This document shows positions 1-8,873 of a DNA stretch of 64,000 nt, piece after piece (position 1 is the first letter of the stretch; each line of letters begins with the position of its first letter). Under the pieces are notes generated by a model. It was not told the origin of the DNA, did no database searches, and saw only the letters and a program-made list of their open reading frames with translations. This DNA is from Neptuniibacter sp048548695 (GTDB lineage: Bacteria; Pseudomonadota; Gammaproteobacteria; Pseudomonadales; Balneatricaceae), in the NCBI RefSeq assembly GCF_048548695.1, contig NZ_JBLYIF010000008.1. One strand, written 5' to 3'. Made by a program: the position numbers and the translations under genes.

Positions 1-696
1 GCGGGACAAGAGAAGCCTGAAGCCCCCGCCAAGCCAGAAAAGTCTGTACAAGCTGCTGACAATCAGGCTATAGAGGCGGTAGCAACTCAAGCTACACCAG
101 ACGTTACTGACACCGAAGCGGCTGCTGCGGATAACAGCACAATGGCAGATACTGCAACCAAACAGGACGCGCCCGGAGATACTACCGATCCGGAACCTGT
201 CGTAGCGGATAATGCACCTGCAGAGGTCGAGGTAGAAGCAACAGCAGATACTCAAGGCTCAGAGTCAACGAGTCAGCCGACCACTGTCGAACAGGAGCAG
301 CCATCAACCGCAGTTGAGACAGAACCTGCTCAAAGTGAAGCGCCGTCACCAGCGGAAGACGTAACTAGCACACCTGAAGCAGCGGCTGAAAACCCCGCAA
401 CGCCTGAAGCAGAGCTAGCAACATCAACAGCAGCTGAAACGGCTCAAGAGACGGAAGCGGCACCGCAGCCAGAGGCTGAAGTCAGTGATCTAGAAACACC
501 AGCAGAGGAAAATGAAGCCGTTGCCGCACCTGAGGCTGAGGCTACCGAAACCCCTGCCACTGTTATCCAAGAAGCTGATGAGACTCAAGCGGCAGAAGTG
601 CCCGCTGAAGAAGAGGCGCCCCGCCCACGCAAGCGCCGTAGCCGGGCACCAAATGATCCTCGCTTACGTCGCCAGTCTTCTGACGATAAAAAATAA
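1..696 (+). CDS. rne: Ribonuclease E, C-terminal scaffold region (partial, 5' end outside window)
   Basis: The frame is open from base 1, so only the last 231 residues are present. They are very rich in Ala, Glu, Pro and Thr with almost no hydrophobic residues, as in the disordered C-terminal half of RNase E that recruits degradosome partners. The end is basic (PRPRKRRSR) followed by APNDPR, a motif I recall at the C-terminus of pseudomonad-type RNase E. The convergent neighbour murB matches the rne-murB order of Pseudomonas. The catalytic half is not visible, so the identification rests on composition, the terminal motif and synteny. A hairpin terminator follows directly. Confidence 0.75.
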   Translation, partial: AGQEKPEAPAKPEKSVQAADNQAIEAVATQATPDVTDTEAAAADNSTMADTATKQDAPGDTTDPEPVVADNAPAEVEVEATADTQGSESTSQPTTVEQEQPSTAVETEPAQSEAPSPAEDVTSTPEAAAENPATPEAELATSTAAETAQETEAAPQPEAEVSDLETPAEENEAVAAPEAEATETPATVIQEADETQAAEVPAEEEAPRPRKRRSRAPNDPRLRRQSSDDKK

Positions 697-715
697 CAGC
701 GGGTCCTGACGCAAT

Positions 716-743
716 AAAAAAGCCGGCGAAAGCCGGCTTTTTT
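716..743. terminator. Bidirectional rho-independent terminator between rne and murB
   Basis: Perfect stem GCCGGC-GAAA-GCCGGC flanked by six A on the left and six T on the right, so it can stop transcription from either side. It lies between two convergent genes. Confidence 0.93.
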
Positions 744-765
744 GTATCCAAAACAAGGGTTCACC

Positions 766-1788
766 CTACGGATATACCCGCGGCTCCATCTGCAAACTTA
801 CGCCGAAGCGTTGCTTGACCGACGCAGAGATATCACCAGCCAGCGCCATCAACTCAACGAACTCAGCACCACCCAGGTTAACCAGTACCAAGGCTTGTTT
901 GTCATATACACCAACACCGCCGTTGCGATGACCTTTCCAACCCGCCTGATCAATTAACCAGCCGGCTGCCAGTTTATACTGACCATTTTTTTCCGGATAA
1001 GCCACCAGGTCAGGAAACTGTTGTTTTAATGCCTGATACACACTGGCATCGACACGCGGATTCTCGAAAAAGCTGCCCGCATTTCCCAGCGTAGCGGGGT
1101 CAGGTAATTTCGAGGCGCGCACGCTGCAAACCGCAGCAACCAATTGTTCGGGGGTTGGCTGATCCTGCCCCTGTTGCGATAAGTACTGATTTAACGCGCC
1201 ATAATGCAGTTTGGGTGCAAACGTCGTAGACAGGTTAAACCGCACTCGCCAGATAATATAACGACCTGGCTGTTGTGATTTAAATAAGCTATCGCGATAA
1301 CTTAACTGGCACTCAGCAGCCATCAACTGCACGACTGACTTAGCATGACGGTCATAGGCGATAACACTGTGCAGACAATCAGCTATTTCAACACCGTAAG
1401 CACCAATATTCTGCACCGGAGCAGCACCTACCGTACCGGGAATCAACGCCAGATTCTCTAAACCATGCAAACCAAGTTGCAGCAAGTGACGAACAAATTG
1501 ATGCCAGTTCTCCCCTGCGCCGGCTTCGACAATCACATTATCGCCATCATCTGCCAGCAGATGAATACCCGCAGCAGCAATACCGATCACAGCACCGGGC
1601 AACGCGGGTTGCAACACCAAGTTACTACCACCACCTAAAATCAACACTGGCCACTGTTTCGCCTCAGCCTGCTCAAGCGCTTCAACCAACTCGGTGAGCT
1701 GATTAACCTGAACAAAATGCTCGGCGAATACTGGCAGGCCAAAACTGTTAGCAGCTGTCAGGTCCTGGTTTTCATGCCAAGTAATCAT
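766..1788 (-). CDS. murB: UDP-N-acetylenolpyruvoylglucosamine reductase MurB
   Basis: This is the cytoplasmic flavoenzyme that reduces UDP-GlcNAc-enolpyruvate to UDP-MurNAc with NADPH, the second committed step of peptidoglycan precursor synthesis. The 340-residue product has the FAD-binding ILGGGSNLV (50-58), IPGTVGAAPVQNIGAYG (116-132), the substrate-binding YRDS (164-167), the catalytic serine in GNAGSFF (Ser239) and the C-terminal MEPRVYP with Glu335. The extra YRDS region and length are those of type I (E. coli-like) MurB. Its ATG overlaps the stop of the upstream phosphatase gene by 4 nt (ATGA), which suggests translational coupling. Confidence 0.97.
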   Translation of the reverse strand: MITWHENQDLTAANSFGLPVFAEHFVQVNQLTELVEALEQAEAKQWPVLILGGGSNLVLQPALPGAVIGIAAAGIHLLADDGDNVIVEAGAGENWHQFVRHLLQLGLHGLENLALIPGTVGAAPVQNIGAYGVEIADCLHSVIAYDRHAKSVVQLMAAECQLSYRDSLFKSQQPGRYIIWRVRFNLSTTFAPKLHYGALNQYLSQQGQDQPTPEQLVAAVCSVRASKLPDPATLGNAGSFFENPRVDASVYQALKQQFPDLVAYPEKNGQYKLAAGWLIDQAGWKGHRNGGVGVYDKQALVLVNLGGAEFVELMALAGDISASVKQRFGVSLQMEPRVYP

Positions 1789-2261
1789 GACTTGGCAAGC
1801 TCTTGTTGCAGGTGATCCAACAAGCCATTAGCGGCAGAGACGACCAATGCGAGTACATGCTCAAAGCCATCAGCACCACCATAATACGGGTCAGGCACCT
1901 CAGTTTCCTTCAGCTCAGTGAACTCCAGAAACCGGCCCAGATAGCCCGCATAATCAGATGGGCAAAGTTGCTGCAATGCCATCAGGTTTGCATCATCCAT
2001 AGCCAGAATATAATCAAATTGCTGAAAATCATTACGCTCAACTTGACGAGCGCGCAGATGATCCAGCGGATACCCCTGCTGTTTAGCGACCCGTGCAGAA
2101 CGCGCATCCGGCGGATTACCCACGTGATATGCTGCCGTACCCGCCGAGTCCACCTGAATCAGATGGCTCAAGCCCCGCTGTTTAGTCAATGTCTCGAGCA
2201 CCCCATGAGCAGTAGGAGAGCGACAGATATTACCCAGGCAAACAAATAAAATACGTTTCAT
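1785..2261 (-). CDS. Low-molecular-weight protein-tyrosine phosphatase
   Basis: A 158-residue arsenate-reductase-fold phosphatase. The N-terminal P-loop is CLGNICRS, with nucleophile Cys8 and Arg14, and the general-acid loop is DPYYGG with Asp124. Both are diagnostic of LMW-PTPs. Relatives such as Wzb act on tyrosine kinases of capsule export, but no kinase or capsule gene lies nearby, and this copy sits in an envelope housekeeping operon between kdsB and murB. Its substrate cannot be told from sequence. Confidence 0.93.
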   Translation of the reverse strand: MKRILFVCLGNICRSPTAHGVLETLTKQRGLSHLIQVDSAGTAAYHVGNPPDARSARVAKQQGYPLDHLRARQVERNDFQQFDYILAMDDANLMALQQLCPSDYAGYLGRFLEFTELKETEVPDPYYGGADGFEHVLALVVSAANGLLDHLQQELAKS

Positions 2262-2263
2262 GC

Positions 2264-3037
2264 TTAAGCTGTAGCCTGATCCAACAATTGTTGTAACCGC
2301 GCCAGGTCCTCAGGCGTATCCACCCCGGTAGGCGGCTGTTCATCGGCTTCAGCAACATGAATCCGAGCCCCGTTCCACATCGCCCGTAGTTGTTCCAGGC
2401 ATTCAGTGGTTTCTAAGGGTGTCGGCGGCCATTTCACAAAGTCATTCAGCAACTTCACCCGATAGGCATAAATACCTATATGCCGTTGCCAGGAAAAACC
2501 TTCTGGCAGCACTTTCTGGCTATCAGCTTGAGCAAATGCATCCCGTGGCCAAGGCATAGGCGCACGGCTAAAATACAGCGCCATTCCTCTGGCATCAGAT
2601 ACTACTTTGACCACATTAGGGTTTAACAGGGACTCAACGTCAAGAATAGGCTCGCTCAGAGTCGCAATACTGGCACTCTGTTCAGCCAGTAAGTTATGGG
2701 CAACCTGATTGATAATTCGCGGCGGTATCAAAGGCTCGTCGCCTTGCACATTGACCACGATATCGTCTGCATAGAATCCCTGTTTACTGACCACCTCCTG
2801 CAATCGATCGGTGCCGGATGGGTGATCCGCTGAGGTAAGCACCACCTCAGCACCAAATCGCTCTGCCGTATCAGCTATACGGACATCATCCGTCGCGACC
2901 AGAATACGTTCCGCTTCACTCTCACAGGCTCGTTCATACACATGCTGCACCATCGGCTTACCCTGCAGCAGCGCGAGAGGTTTGCCTGGAAAACGGCTGG
3001 ACGCATAACGGGCCGGAATAATGACACTGAATCCCAT
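2264..3037 (-). CDS. kdsB: 3-deoxy-manno-octulosonate cytidylyltransferase (CMP-Kdo synthetase)
   Basis: Activates Kdo with CTP to CMP-Kdo for the lipopolysaccharide inner core, in the cytoplasm. The start is the ATG at 3037, giving 257 residues, the usual size. It is preceded by GGAAGGAG about 8 nt upstream and the product begins MGFSVIIPARYASSRFPGKP, the KdsB N-terminal nucleotide-binding signature. The frame stays open for 78 more codons upstream, but that stretch overlaps the Trm112-like gene in another frame and is not real coding. VNVQGDEPLI further in is the family's metal/CTP site. Confidence 0.96.
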   Translation of the reverse strand: MGFSVIIPARYASSRFPGKPLALLQGKPMVQHVYERACESEAERILVATDDVRIADTAERFGAEVVLTSADHPSGTDRLQEVVSKQGFYADDIVVNVQGDEPLIPPRIINQVAHNLLAEQSASIATLSEPILDVESLLNPNVVKVVSDARGMALYFSRAPMPWPRDAFAQADSQKVLPEGFSWQRHIGIYAYRVKLLNDFVKWPPTPLETTECLEQLRAMWNGARIHVAEADEQPPTGVDTPEDLARLQQLLDQATA

Positions 3038-3056
3038 GGAGTGGCTCCTTCCCGGT

Positions 3057-3242
3057 TTATTTGGCTTCGCGCTCTTGCGCGGTAAGCTCCCGCGCTTCAG
3101 ATTCCAGCAGCACCGGAATATCATCCCGTACCGGATATGCAAGCCCGCTAGCCCGGCAGACCAGCTCATTGGTTTCAGGCTGAAACTCAAGTGGCGCCTT
3201 GGTGACAGGGCACACCAGTAAGGCCAGTAATTTTTTATCCAT
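3057..3242 (-). CDS. Trm112/YcaR-family small protein
   Basis: A 61-residue protein of the Trm112-like (UPF0434) family, with the opening MDKKLLALLVCPVTKAPL and the later LAYPVRDDIPVLL that define the fold. The family's zinc-type pattern is reduced: Cys11 and Cys29 remain. The eukaryotic and archaeal Trm112 proteins activate methyltransferases; the bacterial role is not settled. It is placed between lpxK (8-nt overlap with its 3' end) and kdsB (19-nt gap), so it is part of the lipid A/Kdo operon. Confidence 0.9.
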   Translation of the reverse strand: MDKKLLALLVCPVTKAPLEFQPETNELVCRASGLAYPVRDDIPVLLESEARELTAQEREAK

Positions 3243-4251
3243 GGTTCGATATACTCTTGTTCAATAAACACGCTTCCAGCCGTTGTAAAAGCTGGAAGAT
3301 GAAATTATCAGGCAAGCAAGCAGAGACTTCTACATACCAGGCATCTTTGATGTCGAAACCCTGCAACTTAACGGCATCTTTTTCCGTCATCAGCACTGGC
3401 CAGTCTGGCGCCAACCGCAGGTCATCATCAACATAATGATGATGATCGGAAAACGCATGACACTCAGGCTTGGCTCCCAGTTGCTCACGCACCAAATCAA
3501 AAAATCGAGGCGGGTTGCCAATCCCAGCCACAGCATGCACTGGCTGGCCTGAAAACCAATCCAATGCTTGTTGTTGCTGTCCATCAACACTACACAACCG
3601 ATCCGGTTGCAGCGTCATCATGTACGCTCGGGAAGCAAGTTCAGCCGCCAGTTTATCTGGCTGTCCATTCACGACTAAAAAATCTACCTGTGACAGTCTG
3701 GTGGCCGGCTCTCTTAACGGTCCGGCAGGCAAACAGTGCTGGTTGCCCAGCCCCCGCTGACCATCCAGTACAGCAATTTCAATATCCCGCCCCAGCGCGT
3801 AATGCTGAAGACCATCATCACTAATAATAAGATTGCAATTAAATTCAGCCAGTAGCTGTTGTGCGGCGGCAACACGATCCGGGGCAATAACAACCGGGCA
3901 GCCACTGCGGCGGGCCAGCAGACTAGGCTCATCACCGGCCAAACGTACTTCAGTGTCTGAGTGAATAGTCAAAGGGAAGGATTTGGCAGCACTTTTGTAG
4001 CCGCGACTGATAATGCCAGGATTCCAGCCAGCACGTTTTAACTGCTCACATAAATACAGAACCAGAGGCGTTTTACCCGTGCCGCCCACACTGATATTGC
4101 CAACAATGACTACTGGAACCGGTGCCTGCCATTGCCGCACCAGCGATCGATTTTTCCGACGGCTGGCCAATATGTGAAACAACCGCTCCAGTGGCAAGAG
4201 CCAGCAGGATGGTGGCTGATCAGCATACCACTGCCGAGTCAGCCACTTCAT
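3235..4251 (-). CDS. lpxK: Tetraacyldisaccharide 4'-kinase LpxK
   Basis: Inner-membrane-associated kinase that phosphorylates the 4' position of the lipid A disaccharide precursor. The 338-residue length fits. The P-loop is GNISVGGTGKTP (51-62), followed by GIISRGYKS and the metal/catalytic ISDDGLQHY typical of LpxK. Its start overlaps the exbD stop by 4 nt and its end overlaps the Trm112-like gene, so exbB-exbD-lpxK-trm112-kdsB-ptp-murB read as one operon. Confidence 0.97.
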   Translation of the reverse strand: MKWLTRQWYADQPPSCWLLPLERLFHILASRRKNRSLVRQWQAPVPVVIVGNISVGGTGKTPLVLYLCEQLKRAGWNPGIISRGYKSAAKSFPLTIHSDTEVRLAGDEPSLLARRSGCPVVIAPDRVAAAQQLLAEFNCNLIISDDGLQHYALGRDIEIAVLDGQRGLGNQHCLPAGPLREPATRLSQVDFLVVNGQPDKLAAELASRAYMMTLQPDRLCSVDGQQQQALDWFSGQPVHAVAGIGNPPRFFDLVREQLGAKPECHAFSDHHHYVDDDLRLAPDWPVLMTEKDAVKLQGFDIKDAWYVEVSACLPDNFIFQLLQRLEACLLNKSISNHG

Positions 4252-4667
4252 TCAGATGCCGGTTCCTGCGTGGTAATACTTAACTTGGTAAAGCCAAGCT
4301 TACCTGCCACATCCATAGCGGTAACCACTGCCTGATGCGGGGTCTGGGCATCTGCGGTGATAATCAATGGCAATTCACGATTATCCCCGGCCAGCTCTCG
4401 CAGGGCGCGGCTTAATGTATCGGCCTGAGCATTAACCAGTACAGCACCGTTAACACTGAATTGGCCATCTGCAGCGATCAGTACTTCCAGTACCAAGTCC
4501 TGATCAACGGATTTTTCACCGCTCGCTTCAGGCAGATCAATCTCCAAATGGGTTTCTTTGGTAAAGGTTGTGGAGATCATGAAGAAAATCAGTAACAGGA
4601 ACACCACATCAATCAGTGGTGTCAGGTTAACGCTGACCTCTTCCGGTTTTTGTCGTGGAAACTTCAC
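4248..4667 (-). CDS. exbD: ExbD/TolR-family biopolymer transport protein
   Basis: A 139-residue protein with a short cytoplasmic N-terminus, one membrane helix (VNLTPLIDVVFLLLIFFMIS) carrying the conserved proton-channel Asp, and a periplasmic domain. It forms the stator with the adjacent ExbB-like protein and couples the proton motive force to a TonB-like partner. No tonB is in the window, so the energised partner is unknown. This second exbBD pair next to lpxK and comEC is a conserved arrangement in pseudomonads. Confidence 0.93.
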   Translation of the reverse strand: MKFPRQKPEEVSVNLTPLIDVVFLLLIFFMISTTFTKETHLEIDLPEASGEKSVDQDLVLEVLIAADGQFSVNGAVLVNAQADTLSRALRELAGDNRELPLIITADAQTPHQAVVTAMDVAGKLGFTKLSITTQEPASE

Positions 4668-4678
4668 AGCCTGTTCTC

Positions 4679-5299
4679 CTACTGCAGATCCACGTCACGC
4701 TCACCGTGCATCACTTCGATCAGCTTGATGGTTTCCTGCTCCATGGTAACCACCAACGTATCAACCCGGCGCTGGAAAAAACGGTGAAAGATCAGTGCAG
4801 GAATCGCCACCGACAAACCCGCCGCGGTGGTAATCAACGCTTCTGAGATGCCGCCCGCCAGCACATTTGCATTGCCGGTACCCTGAATCATAATCTCGGT
4901 AAAGACCTTGATCATACCGATTACAGTACCGAGCAAACCAAGCAGTGGGGTAATCGCAGCGATTGTTCCCAGGGCATTGAGAAACCGCTCCAGATCATGA
5001 ATCACCTGAGAGGCAGATTCCTGAATGCTCTCCTTCATAATTTCCCGGCCATGAGCCGCATTGTTCAGGCCAGCAGCAATGATCTGTCCCAGCGGACTAG
5101 CCTGTTTCAACTCACGTAACCGTTCAGGAGTCACCTGGTGTTTTTTCACCATGGTCCAGACCTCGGCCAACAAGCCACCAGGCGTCACTCGACTGGTGCG
5201 CAGCGTCCATAGACGTTCCAGACAAATAGCCAAAGCAATAACGGAACAGGCAATGATTGGCACCATCAGCCAGCCGCCAGACTGAATGAGTTCAAACAC
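4679..5299 (-). CDS. exbB: ExbB/TolQ-family proton channel protein
   Basis: A 206-residue MotA/TolQ/ExbB-family membrane protein. The first helix is near residues 10-30, and two C-terminal helices (TIAAITPLLGLLGTVIGMIK and ALITTAAGLSVAIPALIFHR) carry the family's channel-lining Thr/Gly pattern. It lacks the long N-terminal periplasmic extension of TonB-system ExbB, so it is nearer the short pseudomonad type. It lies 11 nt upstream of exbD. ExbB and TolQ cannot be separated with certainty, but the absence of tolA and tolB argues for an accessory ExbB. Confidence 0.92.
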   Translation of the reverse strand: MFELIQSGGWLMVPIIACSVIALAICLERLWTLRTSRVTPGGLLAEVWTMVKKHQVTPERLRELKQASPLGQIIAAGLNNAAHGREIMKESIQESASQVIHDLERFLNALGTIAAITPLLGLLGTVIGMIKVFTEIMIQGTGNANVLAGGISEALITTAAGLSVAIPALIFHRFFQRRVDTLVVTMEQETIKLIEVMHGERDVDLQ

Positions 5300-5356
5300 G
5301 TTTTTATTCTCCTTAACAAGTGCTGCTGTACTCTACCACAGGCTGGCCGTGGAAAC

Positions 5357-7573
5357 CTATCGCCAGAAGCGCGGTTGCTCCCGTATAAAGGGGGTAGCGA
5401 GGCACTTTCCGTCAGCGGAAACGCTTAACTTAACGGCACCACCAAATGCTGTATTGAACTGCCGGGCGCTGATGTTTTCAACCCGATTCACGACATCCGG
5501 GTGCGGGTGGTTATATGGATTCGCAAATCCTGCACTGTAAATAACCACCTCCGGCCGCCAGCCTTGTAAAAACGCCTGGGAGTTAGAAAAGCGACTGCCA
5601 TGGTGTGACGCCACAAGCCAACTGAGTGATCTGCCTGCCGGGTCAAGCCGTTGTTCAGTAGCGCTACCAATATCACCCGTCAACAATAATGTGCAATGTG
5701 CCCCTGCGACTAACAGGACACAAGAGCGCTCATTATCCTCAGTACCTTCACTACCTGCCAGAAACTCAAAATGTACCCCGCTATGCTGCCAGGCTACTCC
5801 CCGCCGGCAATACTGACTCTGGGCCGTCGCCAACGGATAAGACGCATAGGTTGTTGCTACCTCTATCCGTTCACTCAAGGCTGAATAACCTCCCGCGTGG
5901 TCACTGTCGTCATGGCTCAGAACCAGAGTATCAACCTGTGACACGGCTTTTGCCCGCAGAGCTGGCAACACTGCCCAATCAAATGCACGACTGCCACTGC
6001 GATAGATAGGTCCCAGGTCATACAGCAGATGGTAATTATTCGCCATTACCCACACTGCTAACCCCTGCCCCACATCAAAAACAACCGCGTCAAAATCACC
6101 ACGCTTTTGCCGATTGTGCTGCGGCAGTAACAGCGGAACAAACAAAATCAGAGCCAGTAATTTATATCGCCCGCCGACTGGCAGCACCATCAGTAATACG
6201 CCCGCCACAGCTGGCAACATTACCCTTGGTTCAGGCACTGGTAGATTGAGATAACTCCAGGGCACCGCCGCGACCTGAGCCAATACCCACCAGAAACGCT
6301 CTGCCAGCCACAACACAGTAGGTTGCAGCAACGTAATACCAGCCTGGTAAACCAACTGATCAGCCAGTAATAGCGGCACTAACACACTGATCCAGGGTAT
6401 GGCTAACAGGTTAATAACCGGGGCAGCCAATGACACCCCAGAAAAAAACAGTAATGACAACGGTAGCATTGCAGGTAATAACATCACTTGAATTTTCAGC
6501 AACGGCAAGCGACTACTGCCACACTGGTACAGCACGATCAGCACAGCCACAACAAAGAATGATAACCAGCAGCCGGTATTAAAAATGGCGATCGGTGACA
6601 CTGTCAGTACTGCGGCTAACGCCAACCACCAGCGCGTCCAATGGTCGATCAACCGCAGGCGCCAACCCGTGACTAATAACACAGCCAACATCACAAATGC
6701 CCGTTGCGAGGGAATACCAGCGCCGCCAATCACCACGTACCCTGCCGCCAGCAACAGCGCTGTAACGTAAGGAGGCCAGCGCTTACCGCCAAGTCCAGGC
6801 AAGCAGCCCAGTAAGCGCCCTAACCACCAACCTACCAACGCCAGCAAACCAATATGCATGCCACTTATGATCGCCAGATGCACGGTGCCGGTTTGTTGTA
6901 ATGTCAGCCACTGTTGATCACCCAGCCCTGAGCGAGTTCCGGTAGTCAGTGCCTGTAGCAGCGCACTGACATCTGCTGGATAGCGGATCTTAAGCTGCTG
7001 ATTAAGCTGTTGCCGCCAACGGTCAACCGACCAACCCGGTGCAGGGTGGAGTATGTTCAGACCACGAACATAACCGGTGGCGGCGATCGACTGCTCGAGT
7101 AACAGTTTTTCATAATCAAAACCCTGCGGGTTAAGGCTCCCCCGAGGGACTTTTAACCGTGCATTAACTTGAATCTGCATGCCACTTAACAATGGCACCT
7201 CTGGCTGATACCAGCTTAAGCGTACCCTCTCGGGTTGAAAATCAGAGGTTTTTCCCTGTAACTCGGCCTGTTCAACCTGTAGTGTAAAGCGTGTCGATTG
7301 GGCAGACTGATGAGGCAGGTCTATGATCTGCCCGGTTAACAGCCAGTCGGTTCGATTCATCTCGGCCGGTAGCTGCAGGCCTAACTGCCAATGCGCCCAT
7401 AAACTGGCCCATAACAGCCCCAACAGAAACAACACCAGGTTTACTACTACGCGTTGGCGCAGCAAACACACGACCAATAGGGCAATGAAAATGCAACCTG
7501 ACAGGGGTATAAGGGTATTTAAATGTAATGCGCCGAAGATTCCCGCCACATAACAGATCATCCGTGATCGCAT
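5357..7573 (-). CDS. comEC: DNA internalisation competence protein ComEC/Rec2
   Basis: A 738-residue polytopic protein with a soluble N-terminal DUF4131-type region, a central multi-helix competence domain (with SGMHIGLLA and GIPSQRAFVML), and a C-terminal metallo-beta-lactamase-like domain with LSHDDSDHAGG and ASHHGS. In transformable bacteria it forms the inner-membrane channel for incoming single-stranded DNA. The reading frame is intact. The gene ends 57 nt before exbB on the same strand. No other competence genes lie nearby, so natural transformability is plausible but not shown. Confidence 0.94.
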   Translation of the reverse strand: MRSRMICYVAGIFGALHLNTLIPLSGCIFIALLVVCLLRQRVVVNLVLFLLGLLWASLWAHWQLGLQLPAEMNRTDWLLTGQIIDLPHQSAQSTRFTLQVEQAELQGKTSDFQPERVRLSWYQPEVPLLSGMQIQVNARLKVPRGSLNPQGFDYEKLLLEQSIAATGYVRGLNILHPAPGWSVDRWRQQLNQQLKIRYPADVSALLQALTTGTRSGLGDQQWLTLQQTGTVHLAIISGMHIGLLALVGWWLGRLLGCLPGLGGKRWPPYVTALLLAAGYVVIGGAGIPSQRAFVMLAVLLVTGWRLRLIDHWTRWWLALAAVLTVSPIAIFNTGCWLSFFVVAVLIVLYQCGSSRLPLLKIQVMLLPAMLPLSLLFFSGVSLAAPVINLLAIPWISVLVPLLLADQLVYQAGITLLQPTVLWLAERFWWVLAQVAAVPWSYLNLPVPEPRVMLPAVAGVLLMVLPVGGRYKLLALILFVPLLLPQHNRQKRGDFDAVVFDVGQGLAVWVMANNYHLLYDLGPIYRSGSRAFDWAVLPALRAKAVSQVDTLVLSHDDSDHAGGYSALSERIEVATTYASYPLATAQSQYCRRGVAWQHSGVHFEFLAGSEGTEDNERSCVLLVAGAHCTLLLTGDIGSATEQRLDPAGRSLSWLVASHHGSRFSNSQAFLQGWRPEVVIYSAGFANPYNHPHPDVVNRVENISARQFNTAFGGAVKLSVSADGKCLATPFIREQPRFWR

Positions 7574-7651
7574 AAGTTGGCTATCCTAAACAGTACGTGC
7601 ATAATATGGCCGAGTCTGAGCACTCGTCCCTGCCGATGACTAGAACAACCG

Positions 7652-8179
7652 ATGCCGCGTAAATTATTCAAGAAGTACATGCCAGATGGTGAACAATTTA
7701 AACGTCACAAACATCTGAGTTGGCTGGGCAGTCACCTGCATGATCCCAATTTATGGCATCTGACCCGGCGTTCTGTCTCAAGAGCTTTCCTAATCGGTGT
7801 GTTCTGTGCTTTCCTGCCGATTCCATTGCAGATGCTGTTAGCTGCCATGATTGCCATCATTTGTCGCAGCAACCTGCCATTTTCTGTCGGCCTGGTCTGG
7901 ATCACCAATCCATTGACGATCCCGCCTATCTTTTATTTCACATACAAGATAGGCACGTTTTTGCTGGGCGCCAACCCGCAAGAAGAGCAATTTCAACTTT
8001 CCCTGCAGTGGATTACCGAAAGTCTGTCTCTAATTTGGTGGCCCTTGTTACTGGGATCTGTATTAACCGGCGCCGTACTGGGTATCGCCAGTTATTTCAT
8101 GATCCAGCTATTTTGGGCATGGCACGTAGGAAAAAGCTGGCGACAGCGGCCAGGCGGAAAGGATCAGAACAACTCCTGA
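7652..8179 (+). CDS. DUF2062 membrane protein
   Basis: A 175-residue inner-membrane protein of the DUF2062 family, with two to three predicted helices. It has the family's SRAFLIGVFCAFLPIPLQM segment followed by VWITNPLTIPPIFY, which contains the conserved NPLT. It starts divergently from comEC, 78 nt apart, and ends 11 nt before the convergent lolD. The function is unknown. Neighbours are envelope genes, but that does not define its role. Confidence 0.85.
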   Translation: MPRKLFKKYMPDGEQFKRHKHLSWLGSHLHDPNLWHLTRRSVSRAFLIGVFCAFLPIPLQMLLAAMIAIICRSNLPFSVGLVWITNPLTIPPIFYFTYKIGTFLLGANPQEEQFQLSLQWITESLSLIWWPLLLGSVLTGAVLGIASYFMIQLFWAWHVGKSWRQRPGGKDQNNS

Positions 8180-8189
8180 GCGGCGCTAT

Positions 8190-8873
8190 TCAACTGTGGG
8201 CAACCAGCTGCCCATCTTTAAGTTCAAGAATACGCGATGTCCTCGCAGCGAGCTCTGGGTCATGGGTTACCAGCACAAAGGCAATACCCTGCTCCTCATT
8301 GAGGCGATCAATCACTAATTGAACTTCAGCTGCCGTGCTGCGATCAAGATTACCGGTGGGCTCATCCATTAGCACGCAACCCGGTTCACCCACTAAGGCA
8401 CGAGCAATCGCCACCCGCTGACGCTCACCACCACTTAACTGTGCTGGCTTGTGGGTCATACGACTTGCCAGGCCAACCGCAGCCAACAAATCTGCCGCTT
8501 TCTGTCTGACCTCAGGGATCGGCCGCTGCCGCAGCAGCAAAGGCATGGCAACATTTTCCAGCGCGGTGAATTCAGGCAGCAAATGATGGAACTGATACAC
8601 AAACCCCAATGCTTGATTACGCAAGGCTGCACGTTGTTTTTCTGAACAAGCAAACAGATCCTGTTGCTGCACCATCACAGTTCCGGAACTTGGCCGGTCC
8701 AGACCACCCAGAATGTTCAACAACGTGCTCTTTCCTGAACCTGAACTACCGATAATTGCAACCTGTTCGCCTGCCTGCAGGCTGAAATCCAGTTGATTCA
8801 ATACCGTAATCTCACGATCACCATCCAGATAGCTTTTATTTATGCCACTGGCCAGCATCACCGGGTTACTCAT
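8190..8873 (-). CDS. lolD: Lipoprotein-releasing system ATP-binding protein LolD
   Basis: A 227-residue ABC ATPase: Walker A GSSGSGKST (42-50), Q-loop region VYQFHHLLPEFTALENV, signature LSGGERQRVAIARAL, and Walker B CVLMDEPTGNLD. The FHHLLPEF segment is typical of LolD among MacB-type ATPases. It powers extraction of outer-membrane lipoproteins from the inner membrane to LolA. Its ATG overlaps the permease stop by 8 nt. No second permease follows; the next gene is the convergent DUF2062 gene. Confidence 0.95.
   Translation of the reverse strand: MSNPVMLASGINKSYLDGDREITVLNQLDFSLQAGEQVAIIGSSGSGKSTLLNILGGLDRPSSGTVMVQQQDLFACSEKQRAALRNQALGFVYQFHHLLPEFTALENVAMPLLLRQRPIPEVRQKAADLLAAVGLASRMTHKPAQLSGGERQRVAIARALVGEPGCVLMDEPTGNLDRSTAAEVQLVIDRLNEEQGIAFVLVTHDPELAARTSRILELKDGQLVAHS

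Noticed and set aside
3038..3271. 78-codon extension of KdsB
   Set aside because: It overlaps the Trm112-like gene in another frame, and the KdsB signature begins at the internal ATG with a good ribosome site.
5357..7573. comEC as evidence for a mobile or competence island
   Set aside because: It is a single intact gene in a conserved chromosomal block, with no other competence or mobility genes.
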